From contig JAFRCW010000009.1 in assembly GCA_017404145.1 (NCBI GenBank), forward strand, positions 1 through 64,000: a stretch of DNA of 64,000 nt. Direction: 5' to 3'. The notes beneath the pieces were generated by a model. It was given only the letters and a program-made list of their open reading frames with translations, did not search any database and was not told the origin of the DNA. The translations under genes were made by a program, and so were the position numbers. Positions within the stretch are counted from its first letter, which is position 1. Each line of letters starts with the position of its first letter. Positions 23,975 to 31,293 of this stretch are shown here, piece after piece. The DNA is from Ruminococcus sp. GTDB lineage: Bacteria; Bacillota; Clostridia; Oscillospirales; Acutalibacteraceae.

Positions 23975-24436
23975 ATGAAAATCGCTATGGCAAATGATCA
24001 TGCAGGCACATCTATGAAATATGAAATCAAAGCGTATCTGGAGGCTCAGGGACATACCGTCGTGGATTTCGGCGCCTATGACGAGATGTCCTGCGATCTG
24101 TCGGACTTCGTCCTTCCGGCGGCGTTGGCGGTCGCGAAAGGGGAGTGCGACAGAGGCATCTTTGTTGACGGCGTCGGTTACGGCAGCGCGATGATCTCCA
24201 ACAAGGTGAGCGGTATCTATGCTTGCGTCTGTCAGGATCCTTTCTGCGCGCAGCTCGCCCGTGAGCATAACGACGCCAACGTGCTTTGTCTCGGCGCAAA
24301 GATCATCGGCGGGATGATTGCGATGGAAATCGTCAAGACCTTTATGAAGACCGATCCGCTGACTGCCGACAAATACGTGCGCCGTGTGAAAAAGGTACAG
24401 AAAATCAATGATGAACACTGTGTGCCCGTGAAGTAA
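23975..24436 (+). CDS. RpiB/LacAB-family sugar-phosphate isomerase
   Basis: The 153-residue protein starts MKIAMANDHAGTSMKYEIKAYLEAQGHTVVDFGAY, the RpiB/LacA/LacB signature with the DHAG phosphate/substrate loop. The family interconverts ribulose 5-phosphate and ribose 5-phosphate, or related hexose phosphates. The catalytic Cys of classic RpiB (GTGIG/C region) is here represented by FVDGVGYGSAMISNK, without a Cys, a variant seen in some LacB-like members, so the substrate may differ. It is a single-gene unit with its own promoter and terminator. Confidence 0.87.
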   Translation: MKIAMANDHAGTSMKYEIKAYLEAQGHTVVDFGAYDEMSCDLSDFVLPAALAVAKGECDRGIFVDGVGYGSAMISNKVSGIYACVCQDPFCAQLAREHNDANVLCLGAKIIGGMIAMEIVKTFMKTDPLTADKYVRRVKKVQKINDEHCVPVK

Positions 24437-24463
24437 ACTGTTCCGTATGCTTTTATTGATTTA

Positions 24464-24503
24464 ACTCCGATGATCCGTGCGGTTTGGATGATCGGAGTTT
24501 TTA
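24464..24503 (+). terminator. Intrinsic terminator after the RpiB-like gene
   Basis: ACTCCGATGATCC pairs with GGATGATCGGAGT with one mismatch and is followed by TTTTTATTT. Confidence 0.8.
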
Positions 24504-24530
24504 TTTCGCAGAGATTATCGCTTTAAAGCG

Positions 24531-24559
24531 TTGCATTTTGAAACGGAATAGTATATAAT
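24531..24559 (+). promoter_or_regulatory. Promoter of glmS
   Basis: TTGCAT, 17 bases, TATAAT. The untranslated leader is only about 65 bases, which is too short for a glmS ribozyme. Confidence 0.7.
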
Positions 24560-24632
24560 ATAAAATGGAAAGGAATTTGATCGTGATACGAACTGTCCGC
24601 AGCACGGCAGAGATTTGGAAGGAGAAATCATT

Positions 24633-26459
24633 ATGTGTGGCATCGTAGGATATGTCGGTCCGCGCGACTGTACGGATGTACTGATCTCAGCGCTGACAAA
24701 ATTAGAGTACCGCGGCTATGACTCCGCGGGTATCGCCGTTTTTGAGGACGGTAAAATTGAAGTGGCGAAGTCCAAAGGCAGACTGACAGATTTAGTCGCC
24801 AAGATGGAAAAAGAGGGCAAGCCGCACGGTCACGCCGGTATCGGTCACACCCGCTGGGCGACCCACGGCGAGCCGTCGGATATCAACTCTCATCCTCATT
24901 CCGGCAGACGCGTCACCATCGTTCATAACGGTATCATTGAAAATTATAAGCAGATCAAGCAGTTTCTGATCGAGAACGAACGCACCGAGTTTCTCTCTGA
25001 TACCGATACCGAGGTTGTCGCGCAGCTGCTTGACTTCTACTATGACGGCAACCCGATCAAGGCGATCCGCCGCACGCTCCACGAGATCCGCGGTTCCTTT
25101 GCTCTGGGCATCGTTTTCGCCGACAAGCCGGAGACCGTATATGCGGTCCGTCGGGAAAGTCCGCTGATTGTCGGTCAGGGCAAGGGCGAAGTGTTCATCG
25201 CCTCCGACGTTCCCGCAATCATCAAATATACCAAGGACTATTATCTTCTCGAACATAACGAGATAGCAGTTTTAAAGAACGGTTCGGTCAGCTTCTGCAC
25301 CCTGCACGGCAGGATGGTTGACAAAGAGCTGAAAACCGCTGACTGGGATGAGGACAGCGCCGAAAAGGGCGGCTACCCGCACTTTATGATCAAGGAGATC
25401 CATGAACAGCCCACAGCTGTCAAGACCACTATCACACCGCGTATCGAGAACGGTATGCCGGATCTTTCCGAGTGCGGCATCACCCCCGAAACGCTCAGTA
25501 AGGTGAACAACATCTTCATCGTCGCCTGCGGTACCGCGATGCACGCGGGTATGGTCGGCAAGTATATCATCGAGAAATACGCGCGCGTGTCTGTCACGGT
25601 CGATATTGCGTCCGAGTTTCGCTACCGCGACCCTCTGATCGGCGAGGGTGACCTCGTCATCATCATCAGCCAGTCGGGCGAGACCGCCGACAGCAAGGCG
25701 GTGCTGAATCTCGTCAAAGAGACCGCGGCGAAGTCGCTCGCGATCGTCAACGTCAAGGGCAGCTCCATCGCCCGCGAGGCGGATATGGTCATCTATACCC
25801 ACGCGGGCCCCGAGATCGCCGTTGCCTCCACCAAGGCGTATATGGTACAGCTTGCGGTCATCTATCTCTTAGCATTCGAAATGGCATATGCCAAGGGCAA
25901 GATCGACGAGGGCAAGTGTCAGCGGCTGACCGCAGAGCTTACGCGGATGCCCGAGGTCATCGAGGAAACCATCAACAAGGTCGTCGATCAGTGCCAGTTC
26001 ATTTCTACCAAGCTGATCACCGCCGACAGCCTTCTTTACATCGGCAGAGGGCTCGATTACGCGCTTTCGATGGAGGGTTCCCTGAAACTCAAGGAGATCT
26101 CTTATATCCACAGCGAATCTTACGCTGCGGGCGAATTAAAACACGGCACGATCTCATTAGTCGAGGACGGGATGCCGGTCATCGCCGTCGCGACCCAAAA
26201 CCGGCTGATCGAAAAGACCGTATCTAACATCAAGGAGGTCAAGGCACGCGGCGCGATGACGATCGTCATCTGCGACGAAGAGGCGGATATCGACAAGGAC
26301 GCAGCGGACTATTTGATCCGCATCCCGAAGCGGTACGAGGTGATTATGCCGATGGTTGCGACAGTTCCCATGCAGCTTCTGGCTTACTATACATCTGTTA
26401 ACAAGGGCAACGACGTCGACAAGCCGCGCAATCTGGCGAAGTCTGTTACCGTTGAATAA
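24633..26459 (+). CDS. glmS: Glutamine-fructose-6-phosphate aminotransferase
   Basis: The true start is 24633 (AAGGAG upstream), because the catalytic Cys must follow Met: MCGIVGYVG. The 608-residue enzyme has the N-terminal class II glutamine amidotransferase domain (KLEYRGYDSAG, GHTRWATHGEPS) and two SIS domains (IFIVACGTAMHAG, ISQSGETADS, SYAAGELKHGTISLVE) ending in the conserved PRNLAKSVTVE. It makes glucosamine 6-phosphate for peptidoglycan. It is monocistronic, between a TTGCAT/TATAAT promoter and a shared terminator. Confidence 0.97.
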   Translation: MCGIVGYVGPRDCTDVLISALTKLEYRGYDSAGIAVFEDGKIEVAKSKGRLTDLVAKMEKEGKPHGHAGIGHTRWATHGEPSDINSHPHSGRRVTIVHNGIIENYKQIKQFLIENERTEFLSDTDTEVVAQLLDFYYDGNPIKAIRRTLHEIRGSFALGIVFADKPETVYAVRRESPLIVGQGKGEVFIASDVPAIIKYTKDYYLLEHNEIAVLKNGSVSFCTLHGRMVDKELKTADWDEDSAEKGGYPHFMIKEIHEQPTAVKTTITPRIENGMPDLSECGITPETLSKVNNIFIVACGTAMHAGMVGKYIIEKYARVSVTVDIASEFRYRDPLIGEGDLVIIISQSGETADSKAVLNLVKETAAKSLAIVNVKGSSIAREADMVIYTHAGPEIAVASTKAYMVQLAVIYLLAFEMAYAKGKIDEGKCQRLTAELTRMPEVIEETINKVVDQCQFISTKLITADSLLYIGRGLDYALSMEGSLKLKEISYIHSESYAAGELKHGTISLVEDGMPVIAVATQNRLIEKTVSNIKEVKARGAMTIVICDEEADIDKDAADYLIRIPKRYEVIMPMVATVPMQLLAYYTSVNKGNDVDKPRNLAKSVTVE

Positions 26460-26472
26460 AAAAGGACATAGA

Positions 26473-26507
26473 AAAAACGGCTGCCGTATCGTTACGACAG
26501 CCGTTTT
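26473..26507. terminator. Bidirectional terminator between glmS and metY
   Basis: AAAACGGCTG and CAGCCGTTTT form a perfect stem between convergent genes, with A/T runs on both sides. Confidence 0.85.
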
Positions 26508-26521
26508 ATGTAAGCTGAATT

Positions 26522-27805
26522 TTACTTTACCGCCGCGAAGCCAGCTTCCAGATCGGCGATGATATCATCGATATGCTCGGTACCGATGGACAGACGAATG
26601 GTATTCTCGTAGATACCGGTTTCGTTCAGCTCCTCGGTCGAGAGCTGAGAGTGGGTGGTGGAGGCGGGATGGATCACGAGGCTCTTAACGTCTGCGACAT
26701 TCGCGAGCAGTGAGAAGATCTTCAGATTGTCGATAAACTTCCACGCTTCCTCTCTGCCGCCCTTGATCTCGAAGGTGAAGATGGAGGCACCGCCGTTCTT
26801 GAAATATCTCTCATACAGCTGATGGTCGGGGTGATCGGGGAGAGAGGGGTGGTTGACCTTTTCGACCAGCGGATGATTTTTCAGATATTCGACAACCTTC
26901 TTGGTGTTCTCGGCGTGTCTTTGGAGTCTGAGAGAGAGGGTCTCTATGCCCTGTAAGAGCAAAAACGCGTTGAAGGGGGAGATCGCCGCGCCGGTGTCTC
27001 TGAGCAAAATCGCGCGGATGTAGGTGACGAAAGCGGCGGGACCGACGACGTCATAGAACGATACGCCGTGATAACTCGGATTCGCCTCGGCGATGTTCGG
27101 ATACTTGCCGCTTTCTTTCCAGTTGAACTTGCCGGATTCGACGATAATGCCGCCCAGTGTTGTGCCGTGTCCGCCGAGGAACTTGGTGGCGGAATGTACG
27201 ACAATGTCCGCGCCGTGCTCGATGGGTCTGATCAGATAAGGGGTGCCGAAGGTGTTGTCTACGACGACCGGCAGACCGTAGCGGTGCGCAAGCTCTGCGA
27301 TCGCGTCGATGTCCGGGATATCGCTGTTGGGATTGCCCAGCGTTTCAAGATAGATCGCTCTGGTGTTGTCCTGAATGGCGTTTTCGATTTCCGTCAGGTT
27401 ATGCGCGTCGACAAAGGTGGTGGTGATGCCGTACTGCGGCAGGGTGTGGGAGAGCAGATTGTAGCTGCCGCCGTAGATGGTTTTCTGCGCTACGATATGG
27501 CCGCCGTTTGCCGCTAATGCTTCGATGGTGTAGGTGATTGCTGCAGCGCCGGACGCCAGCGCTAAAGCCGCCGAGCCGCCTTCTAACGCGGCAACTCTCT
27601 TTTCGAGAACGTCCTGGGTGGAGTTGGTGAGTCTGCCGTAGATGTTGCCCGCGTCCGCGAGACCGAAGCGGTCCGCCGCGTGCTGTGAGTTATGGAATAC
27701 ATAAGAAGTGGTCTGATAGATCGGTACCGCTCTGGAGTCGGTAGCGGGGTCAGCCTGTTCCTGACCTACGTGTAACTGTAATGTTTCAAAACGATAATCG
27801 CTCAT
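26522..27805 (-). CDS. metY: O-acetylhomoserine sulfhydrylase (MetY)
   Basis: The start at 27805 has AAAGGAAC upstream; the product is 427 residues, full length for O-acetylhomoserine aminocarboxypropyltransferase. It is a PLP enzyme of the Cys/Met metabolism family: [32 protein letters not shown] at the start, PLP lysine in [12 protein letters not shown], and [15 protein letters not shown] near the end. It makes homocysteine from O-acetylhomoserine and sulfide. A leader of over 500 bases with candidate leader peptides and a terminator precedes it, and its promoter carries the same operator as nifS. Confidence 0.95.
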   Translation of the reverse strand: MSDYRFETLQLHVGQEQADPATDSRAVPIYQTTSYVFHNSQHAADRFGLADAGNIYGRLTNSTQDVLEKRVAALEGGSAALALASGAAAITYTIEALAANGGHIVAQKTIYGGSYNLLSHTLPQYGITTTFVDAHNLTEIENAIQDNTRAIYLETLGNPNSDIPDIDAIAELAHRYGLPVVVDNTFGTPYLIRPIEHGADIVVHSATKFLGGHGTTLGGIIVESGKFNWKESGKYPNIAEANPSYHGVSFYDVVGPAAFVTYIRAILLRDTGAAISPFNAFLLLQGIETLSLRLQRHAENTKKVVEYLKNHPLVEKVNHPSLPDHPDHQLYERYFKNGGASIFTFEIKGGREEAWKFIDNLKIFSLLANVADVKSLVIHPASTTHSQLSTEELNETGIYENTIRLSIGTEHIDDIIADLEAGFAAVK

Positions 27806-27853
27806 GGTAATGTTCCTTTCCAAAATAAAGTTTTTACAAGTGTTTTTTCATAC

Positions 27854-27885
27854 AAAAAGCCCGAGGGCTATGGGCGCTCCCGGGC
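27854..27885 (-). terminator. Leader terminator (attenuator) before metY
   Basis: GCCCGGGAG and CTCGGGC pair in the minus RNA, followed by UUUUU, 50 bases before metY. The arm GCCCGGGAG is perfectly complementary to CTCCCGGGC about 90 bases upstream, giving a possible antiterminator. Confidence 0.6.
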
Positions 27886-27923
27886 AAAGAGGAAAAGGTT
27901 CCTGTCAGTCATTCTGCAAGTAT

Positions 27924-28034
27924 TCAGAGCAGAGTGGAACAGCCGAACGCTTCTACCGCGCAACAAGCCCGGGAGTCAGCCAACCGAGAACAAATCCGAA
28001 TCCGGTTTTGACGGGCATATTTCCGTCCACTCAT
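27924..28034 (-). CDS. Candidate Cys-rich leader peptide of metY (36 aa)
   Basis: An ATG at 28034 with GAGG nine bases before it opens a 36-codon frame with four Cys codons, two of them adjacent (TGT TGC in DSRACCAVEAF). The tandem Cys codons directly follow the putative antiterminator CTCCCGGGC, so ribosome pausing there would affect the downstream terminator. Coding is unproven. Confidence 0.3.
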   Translation of the reverse strand: MSGRKYARQNRIRICSRLADSRACCAVEAFGCSTLL

Positions 28035-28246
28035 TGTTAAAATCCTCGCGAACCCGTCAGGGTTCGCTGCGGTTTTGCCGCGATCGGACGAAAATCTGCT
28101 CCGGCAAAACTCCGAAGGACTGAAAATGAGCAAGATTTCGGTAAGTCTCGGTGCAGAAAGTGAAGGCAGGCTGGCGCCTGTCAAGGTTGATAAGCCGAGA
28201 ATTACCGAAATCTTGCCATTTACAGCGGGTTCGAATTTATTCTCGG

Positions 28247-28306
28247 TTAGCTAAACATTCGACACCACATCGCGGTATACTGAGTGCGTGTTGTGACAGT
28301 AAACAT
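28247..28306 (-). CDS. Candidate leader peptide of metY (19 aa)
   Basis: An ATG at 28306 stands nine bases after a strong GGAAGGAG site, about 35 bases into the transcript. The 19-codon peptide ends AMWCRMFS and its stop codon is followed at once by CCGAGAAT, the first arm of a hairpin that competes with a longer one. Three Met and one Cys codons suit control of a sulfur amino acid gene. The strong ribosome site makes translation likely; the regulatory role is inferred. Confidence 0.45.
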   Translation of the reverse strand: MFTVTTRTQYTAMWCRMFS

Positions 28307-28347
28307 TCTTGTTTTCTCCTTCCGTTAGTTGTCTTAATGACAACGCC

Positions 28348-28381
28348 ATTATAACACCACCAACCTACTATGTCAATAGGT
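28348..28381 (-). promoter_or_regulatory. metY promoter with sulfur-type operator
   Basis: TTGACA, 17 bases, TATAAT on the minus strand. The -35 lies inside AACCTACTATGTCAATAGGT (28362-28381), identical over 20 bases to the operator at 30106-30125 before nifS. An Rrf2-family repressor (CymR/IscR-like) is the likely binder. Confidence 0.75.
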
Positions 28382-28394
28382 AAGTGGTATTTTT

Positions 28395-28443
28395 TTGAAA
28401 AAAATTTACCTCATAGGGAACAGTCCGTCTCCTATAAGGTAAA
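28395..28443 (-). terminator. Intrinsic terminator after iscU
   Basis: TTTACCTTATAGG and CCTATGAGGTAAA pair in the minus RNA, followed by UUUUUUU. It separates iscU from the metY promoter. Confidence 0.8.
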
Positions 28444-28475
28444 AAAAGTCAATTATATCTGCTTAGCTAAGCGCT

Positions 28476-28859
28476 TTATTTTTGATTTGATTTTTTGTTC
28501 TGATAGTCCTCTAAAGCCGCCTGGATCGCCTCTTCCGCGAGAACGGAACAGTGCATTTTGTAGTCCGGCAGACCGTCAAGCGCTTCAGCGACAGCCTTGT
28601 TCGTGAGCTCCATCGCATCCTCGACACGCTGACCCTTGATCAGCTCCGTCGCCATCGAACTGGATGCGATCGCGCTGGCGCAGCCGAAGGTCTCGAACTT
28701 GACGTCTGTGATGATATCGTTATCGATCTTAAGATACATTTTCATAATATCGCCGCACTTGGCGTTACCGACCTCGCCGACACCGTCCGCGTCTTCGATG
28801 ACGCCGACGTTTCTCGGGTGCATAAAGTGTTCCATTACCTTTTCACTGTACAGTGCCAT
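28476..28859 (-). CDS. iscU: NifU/IscU-type iron-sulfur scaffold
   Basis: The 127-residue protein has the three scaffold cysteines of IscU: GNAKCGDIMKMYL, ETFGCASAIASSS and KMHCSVLAEEAI. It assembles Fe-S clusters from sulfur delivered by cysteine desulfurase. It lies 11 bases after nifS in the same operon. The lack of HscA/B and IscA here is typical of Clostridia, which use a minimal NifS-NifU system. Confidence 0.94.
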   Translation of the reverse strand: MALYSEKVMEHFMHPRNVGVIEDADGVGEVGNAKCGDIMKMYLKIDNDIITDVKFETFGCASAIASSSMATELIKGQRVEDAMELTNKAVAEALDGLPDYKMHCSVLAEEAIQAALEDYQNKKSNQK

Positions 28860-28870
28860 GATATTTCCTC

Positions 28871-30061
28871 CTATTTCAGTATGAATTCTTTCTTACCTTC
28901 CGTCAAATCACGCCATACGGGAGAGAAGCTCCTCAGATGCGCGACGACCTCTTTGACGTTTTCGATGATATAGTCCGCTTCTTCGATCGTGATATCCTCG
29001 CCGATAGAGAGCCTTAAGGAGCCGTGAGCGACGTCGTGGATGCGTCCGATCGAAAGCAGTACATGGCTCGGATCCAATGATCCGGAGGTGCAGGCGCTGC
29101 CCGATGAAGCTGAAATCCCCTTCATATCCAGCAGAATCAGGATCGATTCGCCTTCGATACCCTCGAAGCTGAAGTTGACGTTGCCCGGCAGACGGTGTTC
29201 TTTCTCACCGTTTAACGCGCTGTGAGGGATTTCGGACAAGCCCTCGATCAGATAGTCCCTGACCTTCTTCATATGTGCATTGTTCTTGTCCATATCGGCG
29301 ACCGCTTCTTGGAGCGCGGCTGTCATCGAGAGGATCCCGGGGAGGTTCTCGGTACCCGCGCGCTTGCCTCTTTCCTGTGCGCCGCCCTCGATCAGATTCG
29401 ACAGCAGGATACCCTTCCTTGCGTAGAGGAAACCGACGCCCTTGGGACCGTGGAACTTGTGCGCCGAGGCGGAGAGCATATCGATGTTCTGCTGTTTGAC
29501 GTCGATCGGCAGATGACCGACTGCCTGTACCGCGTCGGTGTGAAACAGCACGCCGCGGCTTTTACAGATTTCTCCGATCTCTGCGATCGGCTGAATAGTG
29601 CCGATCTCGTTGTTCGCGGTCATGATGGTGACCAGACAGGTATCCTCGCGGATCGCGGCTTCCAGTTCGTCTACTCTGACGATACCGTTTTCGTGAACCG
29701 GCAGGAGCGTGACCTCAAAGCCGTTTTTCTCCAGCTTTCTCAGCGTGTGCAGGATCGCATGATGCTCGAACGCGGAGGAGATGATGTGTTTCTTGCCCTT
29801 CTTCTTGCCGATCATCGCTCCGGTGAGCAGGGCTTGGTTGTCCGCTTCACTTCCGCCCGAGGTAAAGAGGATTTCTCTTGGCTCAGCGTTGATGATCTTG
29901 GCGACCTCAGCGCGCGCTTCTTCGAGCTTTTCTTTCGCTTTCTGTCCGATGGTATACAGACTCGACGGGTTGCCGAAGTCAATTTTTAACGCCTCTGTCA
30001 TTACCGCGAGGGCTGTCTCGCTCATGCGGGTGGTGGCAGCGTTGTCTGCGTATATCTGCAT
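28871..30061 (-). CDS. nifS: Cysteine desulfurase (NifS/IscS type)
   Basis: The start at 30061 (AAGGAG upstream) gives MQIYADNAATTRMSETALAVM, the usual N-terminus; upstream in-frame codons are leader. The 396-residue PLP enzyme has the Schiff-base lysine in SASAHKFHGPKGVGFLYAR and the persulfide Cys in SSGSACTSGSLDPSHVL. It converts Cys to Ala and hands sulfur to IscU, the next gene. The promoter carries the shared operator. Confidence 0.95.
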   Translation of the reverse strand: MQIYADNAATTRMSETALAVMTEALKIDFGNPSSLYTIGQKAKEKLEEARAEVAKIINAEPREILFTSGGSEADNQALLTGAMIGKKKGKKHIISSAFEHHAILHTLRKLEKNGFEVTLLPVHENGIVRVDELEAAIREDTCLVTIMTANNEIGTIQPIAEIGEICKSRGVLFHTDAVQAVGHLPIDVKQQNIDMLSASAHKFHGPKGVGFLYARKGILLSNLIEGGAQERGKRAGTENLPGILSMTAALQEAVADMDKNNAHMKKVRDYLIEGLSEIPHSALNGEKEHRLPGNVNFSFEGIEGESILILLDMKGISASSGSACTSGSLDPSHVLLSIGRIHDVAHGSLRLSIGEDITIEEADYIIENVKEVVAHLRSFSPVWRDLTEGKKEFILK

Positions 30062-30091
30062 AATAGGTTCTCCTTTTTTGTAGTCGGGAAT

Positions 30092-30125
30092 ATTATACAT
30101 CTATCAACCTACTATGTCAATAGGT
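30092..30125 (-). promoter_or_regulatory. nifS-iscU promoter with the same operator as metY
   Basis: TTGACA, 17 bases, TATAAT on the minus strand, with AACCTACTATGTCAATAGGT across the -35 (30106-30125). Confidence 0.78.
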
Positions 30126-30133
30126 GAGTTATG

Positions 30134-30158
30134 CAAAAAGACTCCCTGTGTTGGGAGC
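30134..30158 (-). terminator. Intrinsic terminator after the 2-hydroxyacid dehydrogenase
   Basis: CTCCC and GGGAG pair around six bases; the minus RNA continues UCUUUUUGC. Confidence 0.65.
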
Positions 30159-30168
30159 CGGTTTCCTA

Positions 30169-31116
30169 TCAGCTTACGACGTTTTTGGGGTTGCCGTCTA
30201 AAAAGGCTTTGATGTTGTCATAGACCACGCCCATCAGCCTTTGGCGGGTTTCTAGGGGTGCCCACGCGATGTGAGGCGTGATGATGCAGTTCGATACCCC
30301 CATCAGCACACAGTCCTCTTCCATCGGCTCTACCGAGAGTACATCGATACACGCGCCGCCGAGGTGACCGCTCTCGATCGCTTCTCTGAGATCCTCCTCG
30401 ACTATCACGCCGCCGCGGGCGGTGTTGACAAAAAGCGCGCCCGGTTTCATCTTGGCAAAGGTCTCTTTGTTGAACATTTCTTTGGAATCCTCGTTGAGCG
30501 GGCAGTGTACCGTGATGATATCGCTCTTTTGGAGCAATTCTTCAAAGCTCACCTGCTTGACGTTTTCGATATTTCTCTCACTGCGGTTATAAGCGATGAT
30601 ATTCATATGAAACGCGTCGGCGATCTTCGCGACCTGTTGACCGATGGTACCAAGCCCGACGATACCGAGCGTCTTGCCGTACAGCTCGTTGAGCGGATAG
30701 ACGAAGGGGGAGAAGGTGGGGCTTCTCTTCCACTTGCCGTCCTGCACATACTGATTATAGCGCGCGGTATTGCTGAAGAACTCCAGTATCAGCGCAAAGG
30801 TATGCTGGGCGACGGCGTTCGTGGAGTAAGAGCCTGCGTTGCATACGGTGATGTTATGCTCACGGCAGTAGTCAATATCGATATTGTTGTAGCCGGTGGC
30901 GAACAGTCCGATATATCGGAGATGTTTCGCCTTTCTCAGACTGTAGGGATTTAACAGCGTCTTGTTGACGATGACCATATCCGCGTCTGTCAGTGCGTCG
31001 GCGACTTCTTCATAGGTGAGCAGTCCGTGTTCTTCCACTTCACCGAAGTCTTTGAGGCAGTCGGCGGTGACCAGATTGTCGACAACGGTCTGCGCGTCGG
31101 TCAAAACGATTTTCAT
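30169..31116 (-). CDS. D-2-hydroxyacid dehydrogenase (hydroxypyruvate reductase-like)
   Basis: The 315-residue enzyme has the NAD-binding motif GLGTIGQQVAKIADAF (about 150-165), the Arg in VNTARGGVIVEE, the Glu in SVEPMEE and the His in ITPHIAWAPLETRQRLM, the catalytic set of this family. It most resembles glycerate dehydrogenase/hydroxypyruvate reductase. It reduces a 2-oxoacid to the D-hydroxyacid with NAD(P)H. Monocistronic by appearance. Confidence 0.92.
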   Translation of the reverse strand: MKIVLTDAQTVVDNLVTADCLKDFGEVEEHGLLTYEEVADALTDADMVIVNKTLLNPYSLRKAKHLRYIGLFATGYNNIDIDYCREHNITVCNAGSYSTNAVAQHTFALILEFFSNTARYNQYVQDGKWKRSPTFSPFVYPLNELYGKTLGIVGLGTIGQQVAKIADAFHMNIIAYNRSERNIENVKQVSFEELLQKSDIITVHCPLNEDSKEMFNKETFAKMKPGALFVNTARGGVIVEEDLREAIESGHLGGACIDVLSVEPMEEDCVLMGVSNCIITPHIAWAPLETRQRLMGVVYDNIKAFLDGNPKNVVS

Positions 31117-31195
31117 AGAATCATTCCTTTATATTCTTATGATAGCATCCTACCACAGAATCCGACGAATAGCAACAAAAACCGAAAAGTTTTGG

Positions 31196-31224
31196 TAGAC
31201 AAATCCGTTCTCATTTGGTATCAT
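31196..31224 (+). promoter_or_regulatory. Promoter of the HEAT-repeat gene
   Basis: TAGACA, 17 bases, TATCAT, just before an AAAAGGAG ribosome site. Confidence 0.55.
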
Positions 31225-31242
31225 ATATAAAAGGAGACATCC

Positions 31243-31293
31243 TTGGAATCACTACTTTCAAAATGGTTTCAAAGATATGTGAATCAACCATGA
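31243..31293 (+). CDS. Short upstream frame coupled to the HEAT-repeat gene (16 aa)
   Basis: A TTG at 31243 lies six bases after AAAAGGAG and opens a 16-codon frame (LESLLSKWFQRYVNQP) whose TGA overlaps the ATG at 31290 as ATGA. The HEAT gene itself has no ribosome site, so this short frame could couple its translation, or it could mark a frameshift in the gene's true start. Confidence 0.4.
   Translation: MESLLSKWFQRYVNQP

Larger units (their letters stand above)
27806..28341 (-). promoter_or_regulatory. Long metY leader with competing hairpins
   Basis: About 535 bases separate the transcription start from metY. The minus-strand RNA holds a Met/Cys-containing 19-codon peptide, then CCGAGAAT able to pair with ATTCTCGG, which in turn overlaps GCAAGATTTCGGTAA able to pair with TTACCGAAATCTTGC further on. 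A second, Cys-rich short frame follows, then a terminator at 27854-27885 whose 5' arm can also pair with CTCCCGGGC at 27967-27975. This is attenuator-like logic. No S-box or T-box consensus was seen. Confidence 0.5.

Noticed and set aside
24560-24632. glmS ribozyme upstream of glmS
   Set aside because: The promoter leaves only about 65 untranslated bases and none of the ribozyme core sequence is present.
27806-28341. SAM-I (S-box) or T-box element in the metY leader
   Set aside because: No S-box kink-turn and core strings and no T-box GGNACCGCG-type sequence were found, despite the suitable gene.
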